This document shows, one piece after another, positions 8,086-16,414 of a DNA stretch of 39,382 nt. The stretch is from Desulfobacula sp. Its GTDB lineage: Bacteria; Desulfobacterota; Desulfobacteria; Desulfobacterales; Desulfobacteraceae. A program made the translations under genes and the position numbers. Location: contig NZ_JAUWQB010000030.1 of NCBI RefSeq assembly GCF_030611305.1, positions 1 through 39,382 on the forward strand, given 5' to 3'. The notes below the pieces were generated by a model. It was not told the DNA's origin, searched no databases, and saw only the letters and a program-made list of their open reading frames with translations. Each line of letters opens with the position of its first letter. The stretch's first letter is position 1.

Positions 8086-9006
8086 TTAACCAAGAATTTT
8101 TTCAAGATCAGGAATGATCTGTTTTTTACGGCTCATAATGCCGGGCAGCCAGGCTTTCCCTTCAGCAGGAACAACGCCAAACGCTTTTTCAACGATAGAG
8201 TCATCGTCTGAAGCAATCAAAAGTTCCGTGCCTTCTTTCATGATATCCGTCAGCATAAGGAATACACTCTGATGGCCTTTTTCTTCTTTAAGGGTTTGAA
8301 TATCTTTTTCAAGATCTGCTTTGATACCGTCAACAATTGAAAGATCAACCAGTTCAAGCTGTCCGACACCAATACCTTTTCCACCCATATTAAAATCTTT
8401 GTAATCACGGAGAACAAGGTCGCGAATCGGGGTACCTTCTACAGCAGATTTAACCTTAAACATTTCAATGCCTAAAGTTTCCAGATCGCTTTCACCACAG
8501 ATTTCAGAAAGCTGGGCACATATTTTTTTGTCAGTATCCGTACAGGTAGCTGATTTGAAAATGACTGTATCGGAAAGAATTGCGCAAAGCATAATACCTG
8601 CAATATCTTTTGGTATTTCAATGTCAAAATAATTATACATGGACGCAATAACCGTGCAGGTACAGCCAACAGGCCATATCCAGCATTCAAGAGGCTGTCC
8701 CGTAGTTACATCTCCAAGTTTATGGTGATCGACAATACCAAGAATGTTGGCATCACCAAGATCGTCAGGGCTCTGGGTAAGATCGGAATGATCCACGAGA
8801 TATACATCTTTTCCTGCATAAGAAGTAATAACTTCGGGTCCTGCAACACCAAATTTTCCAAGTACGAAACTAGATTCAGGGTTTAATTTTCCCTGCATTG
8901 CAGGAACAATATCTTCACCCAGTTTTTTCTTAAGATTTGCAAGTGCAATCGCCGCACAAACTGAATCTGTATCTGGATTTTTGTGACCAAATACTAAAAT
9001 TGACAT
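8086..9006 (-). CDS. ppaC: manganese-dependent (family II) inorganic pyrophosphatase
   Basis: The 306-residue protein is the usual length for family II pyrophosphatases. It has the DHH phosphoesterase signature GHKNPDTDSVCAA at residues 7-19 and the VDHHK motif near 92-96. The C-terminal DHHA2 domain ends with the substrate-binding SRKKQ motif near residue 295. The enzyme hydrolyses pyrophosphate to phosphate with Mn or Co. In sulfate reducers this pulls sulfate activation by ATP sulfurylase, which releases pyrophosphate; that link here is inference. A strong AGGAGG precedes the ATG by four bases. The leader contains an inverted repeat, GATGATC (9046-9052) with GATCATC (9065-9071), which might be an operator. 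The 218 bases to the next gene otherwise show nothing clear. The gene shares a bidirectional terminator with its convergent neighbour. Confidence 0.95.
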   Translation of the reverse strand: MSILVFGHKNPDTDSVCAAIALANLKKKLGEDIVPAMQGKLNPESSFVLGKFGVAGPEVITSYAGKDVYLVDHSDLTQSPDDLGDANILGIVDHHKLGDVTTGQPLECWIWPVGCTCTVIASMYNYFDIEIPKDIAGIMLCAILSDTVIFKSATCTDTDKKICAQLSEICGESDLETLGIEMFKVKSAVEGTPIRDLVLRDYKDFNMGGKGIGVGQLELVDLSIVDGIKADLEKDIQTLKEEKGHQSVFLMLTDIMKEGTELLIASDDDSIVEKAFGVVPAEGKAWLPGIMSRKKQIIPDLEKILG

Positions 9007-9224
9007 AAAACCTCCTAAGTTTTTTTATTTTTGTTTCTATGCTTTGATGATCTAAAACTTTTATGATCATCTTATGTTTTTATTTGTTTTAATCTCTATA
9101 CAAAAACCGCAATATTTTATAGAATTAATTGGCAATATAAACAAGGAAAATTTTAAAATATCTATGATCAGGCGCCAACCACATATCCATAATCTTATTC
9201 GCAATTCAGTTAAATAAATATTTT

Positions 9225-9878
9225 TTATAATCCAAGGTCTTTATTTATTAACACAATTTTAATTCTCTTTTTTGGAAAAGATTTTTGTGTGATTGTCCAT
9301 GTATTACAGATTCTGGCGCTGCTTTTACATTCGGAACAGACTCCGGTTTTAATGCAGGGAGTTTTCATATCAAGACGCATAACATTAGCAGGGGCAACAA
9401 AATCTTTAATCCGTTCCATTGCAGATTCTATATCAGGAACAATCTTGTTTCTTCCGGTGAGAACCAGAACATTTTTAGGGCCGAACGTAAGTGCACCAAC
9501 CCTGTTACCTATCATATCAAGGTTAACCAGGTATCCATCTTCAGTTATAGCATTAGTCCCGGTTATAAAAAAATCTGTTAAAAGCGCTTCTCGTCTCAAT
9601 TGTGTTTTTTCATCATCAGATAGTGATTTGTCATAGGTATCAAGAACCTCAAAATTCTTTTGATCTTTAAGGTTATCATAAAGACCCGTTTCTACAAAAG
9701 TCATGGAACCTCCCCATGATATCCTTTTGATATCTATTGCAGGTATGATATTTTCTAAAACTATTTTTGAAGCTTCCGTTGCATTATCAGCAATAAAAAC
9801 TTCAAAATTATTTGATTCAAGCGACTCTTTTACATCTTCAAGTTTAAGTTTCCAGAAGTTATCAATTGGATTCTTCAT
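9225..9878 (-). CDS. LUD-domain (LutC/YkgG-like) protein
   Basis: A 217-residue LUD (DUF162) domain protein, close to the size of stand-alone members often labelled lactate utilization protein. Typical features are the central RISWGGSMTFVETGL and NLDMIGNRVGALTFGP segments. Near residues 175-191 it carries the cysteine pattern CIKTGVCSECKSSARIC, which looks like a metal or Fe-S site found in a subset of the family. LutC belongs to the LutABC lactate oxidation system, but no lutA, lutB or lactate permease is adjacent, so a lactate role is not supported by context. An AAAGGA lies seven bases before the ATG. The gene stands alone, with about 220 bases on one side and 520 on the other. Confidence 0.82.
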   Translation of the reverse strand: MKNPIDNFWKLKLEDVKESLESNNFEVFIADNATEASKIVLENIIPAIDIKRISWGGSMTFVETGLYDNLKDQKNFEVLDTYDKSLSDDEKTQLRREALLTDFFITGTNAITEDGYLVNLDMIGNRVGALTFGPKNVLVLTGRNKIVPDIESAMERIKDFVAPANVMRLDMKTPCIKTGVCSECKSSARICNTWTITQKSFPKKRIKIVLINKDLGL

Positions 9879-10401
9879 TTTTTTTCCTTTCTTTAGAATT
9901 TAATTTTGTCTGTTAGTGTAATTCGGTTTTGATAATAATAAAAATTCTTGTTGGAAATAAAGTGTTTTTAAATTTATATAATAAAAAAATCAATTCTATT
10001 TAGGATATTAACACAAACAAAGGTGACCCATGAACCCTCTACTTATATAAAAATCACAATCCACAAATCCATCCATCTGTTTTTATAACACCTGCCACGC
10101 TGATGAAAATATCCCATTAAAAATAGAAAACAGCGTTACCAAAGGTTAAAAAAACATGGGAATAAAGAGCAGATTGAGGGGGATATAAGGACCATGTCTG
10201 AGTGTTATATGGGCAGCGAACAGAATTTTGGTTCAAATGAAATATTTTACGAGATTAAAGATTAATCATTTGACACAATTACCCCCCCCAAAGTGTCGTG
10301 TTGCTTGTTAGGACAAAGACTGCCTCACAATCACGAACATTTCAGGGGCGAAATCAATTTTATGATAAATATTCCTGTTTTATCTGACTTTGATGTAATA
10401 A
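9879..10401. other. 523-base AT-rich intergenic region
   Basis: No convincing gene is visible. A 23-codon frame at 10194-10265 (+) starts MSECYMGSEQ and has a purine-rich AGGGGGATATAAGGA upstream. It resembles nothing I know and is too short to call. A run of eight C residues (10282-10289) stands out in the AT-rich surroundings. It is flanked by TGACAC and GTGTC, which could pair loosely. I see no RNA gene or repeat unit. Confidence 0.5.
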
Positions 10402-10608
10402 TTATTCAAGCTTAAAGGATACTTTTAATTTGGTCCGATAACCCACGATTCTATTATCCTCCAAACGCATATCCATCTTGACAACCTCAGCTACACGCAT
10501 ATCGCGTACAGATTTGTCAACAGCTGCAACGGCTACCTTAGCAGCATCTTCCCAAGAAGTCTCTGAGAATCCTACCACCTCAATCATTTTGTAAACGCTT
10601 TTTTCCAT
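10402..10608 (-). CDS. dodecin family flavin-binding protein
   Basis: A 68-residue protein with the full dodecin signature: YKMIEVVGFSETSWEDAAK at the N-terminus, the AAVDKSVRDMRVAEV helix and the beta strand ending VGYRTKLKVSFKLE. Dodecins form hollow twelve-subunit shells that store or buffer riboflavin, FMN, FAD or related flavins in the cytoplasm. The length is normal for bacterial dodecins. An AGGAGA ribosome-binding site lies about seven bases before the ATG. The gene is isolated between long AT-rich spacers and its promoter could not be placed with confidence. A role in protecting flavin pools is family knowledge, not visible here. Confidence 0.93.
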   Translation of the reverse strand: MEKSVYKMIEVVGFSETSWEDAAKVAVAAVDKSVRDMRVAEVVKMDMRLEDNRIVGYRTKLKVSFKLE

Positions 10609-11055
10609 GACAATCTCCTTTCAAAGGTTAAAATGGTTTTAAAAATAAGCTTGCTACAATTTTAAATGTGGTTAGAAAATTATTGAGCCCGTTGATTAAT
10701 GATACATATATCTAAGCGGTTTGCAAAGTGATTTTTATATAAAAGAGAATAGAGTATTTCCAGAACAACGAAATAACATCACCTGCGCATCAAGAATTTT
10801 ATTCATAGGGGGATCTCTTTATCAATAAAGAGTGGTGTTGGAAGGTTTCAAATTTTTAATTTATCGGTACATTCCATATCTAATTATAGGATCTTGCCTG
10901 TATATTATTTGAAATGGGGATTTGTGTTTCAAATGGAATACTGCCTGCTTGCTGTATGAAACGATTGACTAAATTGTCTTTATTTGCTTAAAATAAACGA
11001 TCTAAATTTATAGTGGGAAGAATGGCTGTATAACTTTATTATCAAAGGAAATCCA
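10609..11055. other. 447-base intergenic region with inverted repeats
   Basis: No gene is seen. A perfect hairpin, CTCTTTAT-CA-ATAAAGAG, lies at 10815-10832 but has no following T run. A second inverted repeat, TTTGAAA/TTTCAAA, lies at 10908-10914 and 10927-10933, about 30 bases upstream of the promoter for the next gene, where a regulator could bind. This region also holds the upstream regulatory DNA of the dodecin gene. Confidence 0.5.
10965..10994 (+). promoter_or_regulatory. sigma70-type promoter of the small membrane protein gene
   Basis: TTGACT (10965-10970) and TAAAAT (10989-10994) are 18 bases apart. They lie about 60 bases upstream of the ATG at 11056, which has an AAAGGA ribosome-binding site. 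Confidence 0.6.
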
Positions 11056-11385
11056 ATGTTTATTGTTAACATTCTTATTTTAAGTGTTGCTGTTTTTCTA
11101 GTTGCTAATTTGCTTCCGGGAATTCGGATTAAGAATTTTTTTACGGCAATTATAGTAGCGCTTGTCTACAGTATTATTAATTTTTTAACCGGTTGGTTGC
11201 TGGTCCTCTTAACCCTTCCGTTTATTATTATTACTTTTGGGTTATTTAAGTTTGTGATTAACGCATTTCTTCTCTGGCTGACAGATAAAATTATAGAAGA
11301 TTTTGAGATTAAGGGTATTTTTACCACAGTCATTGCCGCATTTTTAATTACCATTGTGGATTCGTTAATAAAATGGATATTTTAA
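11056..11385 (+). CDS. small four-helix membrane protein, phage-holin superfamily IV (PF04020-like)
   Basis: A 109-residue, strongly hydrophobic protein with four likely membrane segments (about residues 2-20, 27-50, 52-75 and 88-107). The LLPGIRIKNFFTAIIVALVY stretch between the first two helices and the TLPFIIITFGLFKFVINAFLLW core are characteristic of the widespread family annotated as mycobacterial 4 TMS phage holin, superfamily IV. Despite the name, these proteins occur widely in chromosomes without phage genes, and their function is unknown. No lysin or phage gene is nearby, so I do not infer a lytic role. The gene converges with the radical SAM gene across a 28-base spacer; a short AAGA/TCTT stem plus T run there may be a weak terminator. 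Confidence 0.82.
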   Translation: MFIVNILILSVAVFLVANLLPGIRIKNFFTAIIVALVYSIINFLTGWLLVLLTLPFIIITFGLFKFVINAFLLWLTDKIIEDFEIKGIFTTVIAAFLITIVDSLIKWIF

Positions 11386-11413
11386 GGAAATAAAAATAAG
11401 AAGGGCTCTTTTT

Positions 11414-13060
11414 TTAAATACAGGTTTTGCAAGTTTTACAGTCTATCATAGGACAGGCCGCAGTTTTTTTTTCTTGTTTGGCCTGTATAAATTCTTTTGC
11501 AAGGAATTCTTTTTTCACTCGAGTATCAAGAAAATCCCAGGGCAGGGGAGTATCGATGGGTTTTTCCTGATAGATAACTGAATTACAATATGCTTTATTC
11601 TTTCTTATGGCAGAGACCCATCCAACCTTTAATGCAGATTCTATGATGTCTGCAGTTTTCTGATCACCACGAGAAAGAAGAGCATGAATTTTTGCCTTTC
11701 TCAATGATTCAAAGTTCACCTTTACATTGGCGATTTTTTTTAAGCCTTGTTTAATAATATTCACCCTTTGTTTTAATGTGGTTTCATCCTCCATGGCTGT
11801 CCATTGAAACGGGGTGCTGGGTTTCGGAATAAACGGGTTAACACTTAAGGTAATGGTTCCGATCTTTTTTTTCTTTTTTGAGGCTTCAAGAAAAACCGTT
11901 TTTATTTTTTTTGTTAAGTCTACGATGGCGTGAACATCGCTGTCCTGTTCAAAGGGAAGCCCGATCATAAAATATAGCCTTAAATTGATGATACCGGCAT
12001 TGACCAGTCTCTGGGTGGCAAAAAGGATGTCCTGATCTTCAATTTTTTTATTAATAATATTGCGCATCCGTGTCGAACCTGCTTCCGGGGCAATGGTTGC
12101 AGTTTTGACCTTTGAGCTTGAAAGTGCGCAAATAAGTTCATCCGTCAGTTTGTCAGCCCGGATTGATGAAAATGACAGTTTGAAATTATGTTTCAGACCA
12201 TAGTTGCAAATGTTTGTAATTTCAGGATGATCTGCAATCGCTGAACTGACAAGACCTATTTTATCTGTTTTGCCGAAAGCTTTATCCATGGCGGCATGGA
12301 TATTTTTGGCAGGGTAAATTCTGGGCGGCCTGTAAATAAAGCCTGCGCTGCAGAACCTGCAGCCATGGGGGCAGCCTTTGAGGGTTTCGATAAGGAAGGT
12401 ATCCCTAAACGCTGTTCCGGAGGTGAGAATACAGGTGCTGGTTGTAACCATGTCAAGATTTTTAAGGTATTGCACCTTGATTTGAAATGGATTTTTGTCA
12501 GTGTGAAGGGAAGGAACATATGCGCCGGGTATTTTTTTTTCGAGAGTTTGTAAAAAGGATTTTCTGTCGGTTTTTTTTGAAACAGCACTAAAAAATTTTT
12601 CCAGCAGGCATTCTGCTTCCCCCAAAAGGAAACAGTCCATGAAGGGGGCGATGGGCTCGGGGTTTAAAAAACAGGCGACTCCCCCTGCGACCACCAGGGG
12701 GTGGATATGGTTTCGATCGGGTGATCGCAAGGGGATGCCTGCTTCTCCAAGGAGTTGGACAAGATGTGTAAAATCGTTTTCAAATGATATTGAAAACAGA
12801 ATGATATCAAATTGATCAAGGCTTAACCCGGTTTCAAGGCTTTTAAGGCGTCGATTTTTTTGTTTCGGGTCCAACCAGAAGACCCTTTCACATGCCACAT
12901 TGTCTATCTGATTTGCAATCCTGTAAACGGTTTGAAATCCTAAGGACGACATGCCTGCCTTATAAGTGTTGGGATAAACAAGAGCTGTTTTTATCAGGCC
13001 TTTGTTTTTTTTAACAATAGCCCCCTGTTCAACGAGCTCATTTTTGGGCCTTTTTTTCAT
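11414..13060 (-). CDS. radical SAM protein of unknown function, last gene of the dcw operon
   Basis: A 548-residue radical SAM protein. The N-terminal 190 residues resemble a B12-binding-like fold without the DxHxxG cobalamin motif. The radical SAM domain has the cluster motif CPHGCRFC near residue 230, binding the 4Fe-4S cluster that cleaves S-adenosylmethionine, and later blocks APEAGSTRMR and LYFMIGLPFEQD. The extreme C-terminus is a cysteine cluster, CPMIDCKTCKTC, which could bind an extra Fe-S cluster. It resembles uncharacterised families near BchE/YgiQ (TIGR03960-like); the substrate is unknown. Its ATG begins three bases after the ftsZ stop, so it is almost certainly co-transcribed with the division genes. 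No clear terminator is visible after it. Confidence 0.85.
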   Translation of the reverse strand: MKKRPKNELVEQGAIVKKNKGLIKTALVYPNTYKAGMSSLGFQTVYRIANQIDNVACERVFWLDPKQKNRRLKSLETGLSLDQFDIILFSISFENDFTHLVQLLGEAGIPLRSPDRNHIHPLVVAGGVACFLNPEPIAPFMDCFLLGEAECLLEKFFSAVSKKTDRKSFLQTLEKKIPGAYVPSLHTDKNPFQIKVQYLKNLDMVTTSTCILTSGTAFRDTFLIETLKGCPHGCRFCSAGFIYRPPRIYPAKNIHAAMDKAFGKTDKIGLVSSAIADHPEITNICNYGLKHNFKLSFSSIRADKLTDELICALSSSKVKTATIAPEAGSTRMRNIINKKIEDQDILFATQRLVNAGIINLRLYFMIGLPFEQDSDVHAIVDLTKKIKTVFLEASKKKKKIGTITLSVNPFIPKPSTPFQWTAMEDETTLKQRVNIIKQGLKKIANVKVNFESLRKAKIHALLSRGDQKTADIIESALKVGWVSAIRKNKAYCNSVIYQEKPIDTPLPWDFLDTRVKKEFLAKEFIQAKQEKKTAACPMIDCKTCKTCI

Positions 13061-13063
13061 CTA

Positions 13064-14287
13064 TCAGTCGGCTTTTCTTCTAAGAAATGTCGGCACCTCC
13101 AAATCATCGTTATCATATGGTATTGTACCGTAATCATCCATAATATCATCACCGCCGACAGCTTTTTTATGTTTAACGGTGACAGGGTTGTCAAATTCAT
13201 TCCAGTTTGCAAGCTCATCTTGGGTTGGGGTTCTTAACTGTCCTCTTACAATTGGGTCGGCTGGTTGTTGATATGCAATAGGCTGAACCAGAGGATCAAA
13301 ATGGTGGATGTTACCGGATACTTTGGGATCTTCAGTTCCAATACCGGTAGCAATTACTGTAATTCTCATTTCATCTCCCATTTCATCATCAAATGTCTGA
13401 CCCCAGATGATATCCGCATCATCTCCAACTTCCTTGTAAATTCGATCTGATGCTTCTGTCATTTCGTCCAGGGTAAGATCAGAACTTGATGTGATGTTCA
13501 TCAATACACCTTTTGCACCTGAAATGGAGATATCCTCAAGAAGCGGATGGGAAATCGCTTTTTCAGCAGCTTCAAGAGCACGGTTTTCTCCGGAGGCAAT
13601 ACCAATACCCATCAATGCTTTGCCTGCTTTCTGCATGGTGGTTCTGACATCTGCAAAGTCAAGATTGACATGGCCTGGCATCATAATCAAGTCTGTAATA
13701 CCCTTTACAGAATGATGAAGGATTTCATCTGCCTTAATAAACATATCCACCATTCTGGCACCTTTGGGTGCAATCCCTCTGAGTCGGTCATTTGGAATCG
13801 TAATGACGGTATCTGTAATCCCATGAAGTTTTTCAAGGCCTTCAAGAGCCTGTTTTTCTCTTTTTTTGCCTTCAAAAGAAAAAGGTTTAGACGCAACGGC
13901 TACTGTTAATATCCCTAGGTCTTTACAGATTCCGGCAATAACCGGGGCAGCCCCTGTTCCTGTCCCGCCACCGAAGCCGGCAGTGATAAAAACCATGTGG
14001 CTATCCTCTAAAGCTTCCCTCAGCTCATCTATATTCTCTAAAGCTGCATCCCGGCCTGTATTGGGATTAGCTCCTGCGCCAAGTCCTTCTGTCAGATCCT
14101 TTCCAATCTGAATTTTTACTTCAGCCCTTGAGGCTTCAAGGGCCTGGATATCGGTGTTCACAGCAATGAATTTTACCCCTTTGAGTTTTGCATCAATCAT
14201 GTTGTTTACTGCATTGCCGCCGGCACCGCCAACACCAATAACCTTAATTTTTGCTGAATTTTCGTTTTCTACATAAGAAAAAGTCAT
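13064..14287 (-). CDS. ftsZ: cell division protein FtsZ
   Basis: A 407-residue tubulin-like GTPase that polymerises into the Z ring at midcell. It has the N-terminal glycine-rich motif GVGGAGGNAVNNM, the tubulin signature GGGTGTGAAPVIA near residue 107, and the T7-loop region NLDFADVRT with catalytic acidic residues. The conserved C-terminal peptide LEVPTFLRRKAD, which binds FtsA and other partners, ends the protein. I start it at the ATG at 14287 rather than an in-frame GTG at 14293, because GGGAGG ends six bases before that ATG and would overlap the GTG. It follows ftsA in the dcw operon and is followed within three bases by a radical SAM gene. Confidence 0.98.
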   Translation of the reverse strand: MTFSYVENENSAKIKVIGVGGAGGNAVNNMIDAKLKGVKFIAVNTDIQALEASRAEVKIQIGKDLTEGLGAGANPNTGRDAALENIDELREALEDSHMVFITAGFGGGTGTGAAPVIAGICKDLGILTVAVASKPFSFEGKKREKQALEGLEKLHGITDTVITIPNDRLRGIAPKGARMVDMFIKADEILHHSVKGITDLIMMPGHVNLDFADVRTTMQKAGKALMGIGIASGENRALEAAEKAISHPLLEDISISGAKGVLMNITSSSDLTLDEMTEASDRIYKEVGDDADIIWGQTFDDEMGDEMRITVIATGIGTEDPKVSGNIHHFDPLVQPIAYQQPADPIVRGQLRTPTQDELANWNEFDNPVTVKHKKAVGGDDIMDDYGTIPYDNDDLEVPTFLRRKAD

Positions 14288-14304
14288 ATCCACCTCCCTA
14301 AAAA

Positions 14305-15531
14305 TTATATTATATCTTTAAACCACTGTTTCATTTTGTTTAATACTCCGTCAAACCCTTGAGTTTCCATGTTTTTAAAACCCATTTTGCATCTTGCACT
14401 GGAACCGAAAAGGACAAGTCCGACACCAGCCGCATAGGCCGGGTTTTTAACAATATCTTTCAGGCCGCCAATTTTATTGGGTTCGCCGATTCTCACCGGT
14501 ACATTGAAAACAGATTCTGCAATTTCAGTGATCCCGTTGAGAACCGCGCTTCCACCCGTAAGGACAAATCCTGCCGGAAATGAATTCTCAAGACCGCTGG
14601 AGAACAGTTCTTTTTTTAAAAGAGAGAAAATTTCTTCTACCCTGGGTTCAAGGATTTCAGCCAGAATCCCCTTGGAAAGTTTTTTGGGCGATCTTCCTCC
14701 TACAGCCGGAACTTCGATGGTTTCACCGTTCCTTACATTTTCAGGTACACAGGTGCCGTGTTCAATTTTTATTTTTTCAGCTTCTGGAAGAGGGGTTCGA
14801 AGACCGATGGAAATATCATTAGTCAAATTATGCCCTCCCAGAGTAAGTTCATAGATAAATTTTAAATTATTATCTTTAAAAAGGGCCAGGTCGGTTGTAC
14901 CACCACCCATATCGGCGATTACACATCCCAGTTCCTTTTCTTCGTCTGTGAGAACGGCTTCGCCGGAGGCAAGGGATTCAATGGCGATGTCACAAACCTC
15001 GAAACCTGCCTTGTTGCAGCATTTCACAATATTTCTGGCTGAAGAGACAGCGCCGGTAACAATGTGAATTTTAGCTTCAAGCCTGATCGCTGTCATGCCC
15101 ACAGGATTTTGAATGGATTCCATATCATCAACAATAAACTCCTGGGGGATGACATGAAGGACCTCTCTATCGGTCGGGATCGCCACAGATTTTGCTGCAT
15201 CGATGACACGGTCAACATCTTGTTTTGTAATTTCACGGCCCTTGATAGCGATAAGCCCGTGGGAATCGAACCCTTTGATGTGATTCCCTGCGATTCCCAC
15301 GTAAACAGAAGAGATGTCGCATCCAGCCATGAGTTCTGCCTCTTCAACCGCTTTTTTGATTGAATCCACAGTTGATTCGATATTGACGACAGATCCTTTA
15401 CGAAGCCCGGTGGATGGATGGGAGCCGACGCCTATAATGCTTATCTCATCTTCAAGTATCTCTCCGACTACAGCAGCAATTTTTGTTGTGCCGATATCCA
15501 GGCCTACGATTATTTTTTCATTTCCCTGCAA
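14305..15531 (-). CDS. ftsA: cell division protein FtsA
   Basis: A 408-residue actin-like ATPase that tethers FtsZ filaments to the membrane. The phosphate-1 motif GLDIGTTKIAAVVGE is at residues 10-24, and the adenosine-binding FVLTGGSAVLNGI motif is in the C-terminal half. The last residues, MKQWFKDII, form the short amphipathic membrane-targeting helix. Translation must begin at TTG (15531), because no later Met precedes the first conserved strand. AAGGGGG sits about six bases upstream and supports that start. One base separates it from the ftsQ stop, and ftsZ follows 17 bases downstream. Confidence 0.97.
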   Translation of the reverse strand: MQGNEKIIVGLDIGTTKIAAVVGEILEDEISIIGVGSHPSTGLRKGSVVNIESTVDSIKKAVEEAELMAGCDISSVYVGIAGNHIKGFDSHGLIAIKGREITKQDVDRVIDAAKSVAIPTDREVLHVIPQEFIVDDMESIQNPVGMTAIRLEAKIHIVTGAVSSARNIVKCCNKAGFEVCDIAIESLASGEAVLTDEEKELGCVIADMGGGTTDLALFKDNNLKFIYELTLGGHNLTNDISIGLRTPLPEAEKIKIEHGTCVPENVRNGETIEVPAVGGRSPKKLSKGILAEILEPRVEEIFSLLKKELFSSGLENSFPAGFVLTGGSAVLNGITEIAESVFNVPVRIGEPNKIGGLKDIVKNPAYAAGVGLVLFGSSARCKMGFKNMETQGFDGVLNKMKQWFKDII

Positions 15532-15532
15532 A

Positions 15533-16414
15533 TCAGACCCCCTTTTCTAAATTGTTGTGCAGAGCATCGTTCATTTTTGTTTTGATAAATACTTTTTTAA
15601 TATTAAAAAGATCCATGGCGCAGATTGTTTTTGTTGGAAAGTTTTTATCAATATAGTCGCTTATTTTTTTTGCTTTTTTCAGTTTTGCTTTAAAATTATT
15701 AAATCCCAGTCTGATTTGAACGGTTCCTTGTTCGTAAGAAGATAACCGGTTATAGATATCGTTGGCTTCAATGGTGATACCCGTACGGTCATCTCCATTT
15801 ATTTGCCGTACATTACCTGATTCACCTGTTTGTAAAAAATTCATGATTGAGTTAAACAAAGTACCGTTGAACGCATACTGGTTATTGGTATTTGTAAGAT
15901 CAAGACCGGTGATAATTGGCAGGTTTTTTAAATGATCCTTAAGAGGATCGTATTCTTTAAACGGCTGGCCCTGGGTATTAATTAGAATATCTGCCAGATT
16001 TTTGATTTTAACAATTGCTAAGGGCTTTTGCTCAATAATGGATATGGAAAGCACAGATGACAGATTCCTTTTTACATAAGCTGACTGAATCCAGGGATGA
16101 GAAGCAATGAGTTTTTCAATGGTAAATAAATTGAGCCCATAAATATTCTCGTCACCGGTTAAGTTTGCAAGTTTAAGAATATCGTCTTTAAAGATCCGTT
16201 TTGTGCCTGAAATTTCTACTTTTTTAATATTAAAAAAGTCTGATTGAGTAATAAAATCGTAAATAAAGATAGAGGCAAGGCTTAAGATACTGATAAAGGC
16301 CACAGTCATGATGCATTTGATGCAAAAATCAATGACGATTCCTGAATCGGACTTCAGGATCTCACCCTCTTTGGTCACAGGTTTATACTTGTTTGGTTTG
16401 ATTTTTTTACTCAC
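15533..16414 (-). CDS. ftsQ: cell division protein FtsQ/DivIB
   Basis: A 293-residue bitopic membrane protein. It has a cytoplasmic basic N-terminus, one membrane segment at about residues 32-52, a POTRA domain beginning near FFNIKKVEISGTKRIF, and a C-terminal FtsQ domain. FtsQ bridges early and late divisome proteins by binding FtsB and FtsL. The start is GTG (16414) with GAGG seven bases upstream; it overlaps the end of murB by eight bases, suggesting translational coupling. The position between murB and ftsA is standard for the cluster. Confidence 0.92.
   Translation of the reverse strand: MSKKIKPNKYKPVTKEGEILKSDSGIVIDFCIKCIMTVAFISILSLASIFIYDFITQSDFFNIKKVEISGTKRIFKDDILKLANLTGDENIYGLNLFTIEKLIASHPWIQSAYVKRNLSSVLSISIIEQKPLAIVKIKNLADILINTQGQPFKEYDPLKDHLKNLPIITGLDLTNTNNQYAFNGTLFNSIMNFLQTGESGNVRQINGDDRTGITIEANDIYNRLSSYEQGTVQIRLGFNNFKAKLKKAKKISDYIDKNFPTKTICAMDLFNIKKVFIKTKMNDALHNNLEKGV

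Noticed and set aside
10225-10245. GGTTCAAAT sequence resembling a tRNA T-loop
   Set aside because: No acceptor, D or anticodon stem can be built around it.
11056-11385. Holin-like protein as evidence of a prophage
   Set aside because: The family is common in ordinary chromosomes and no other phage gene, integrase or attachment site is visible.
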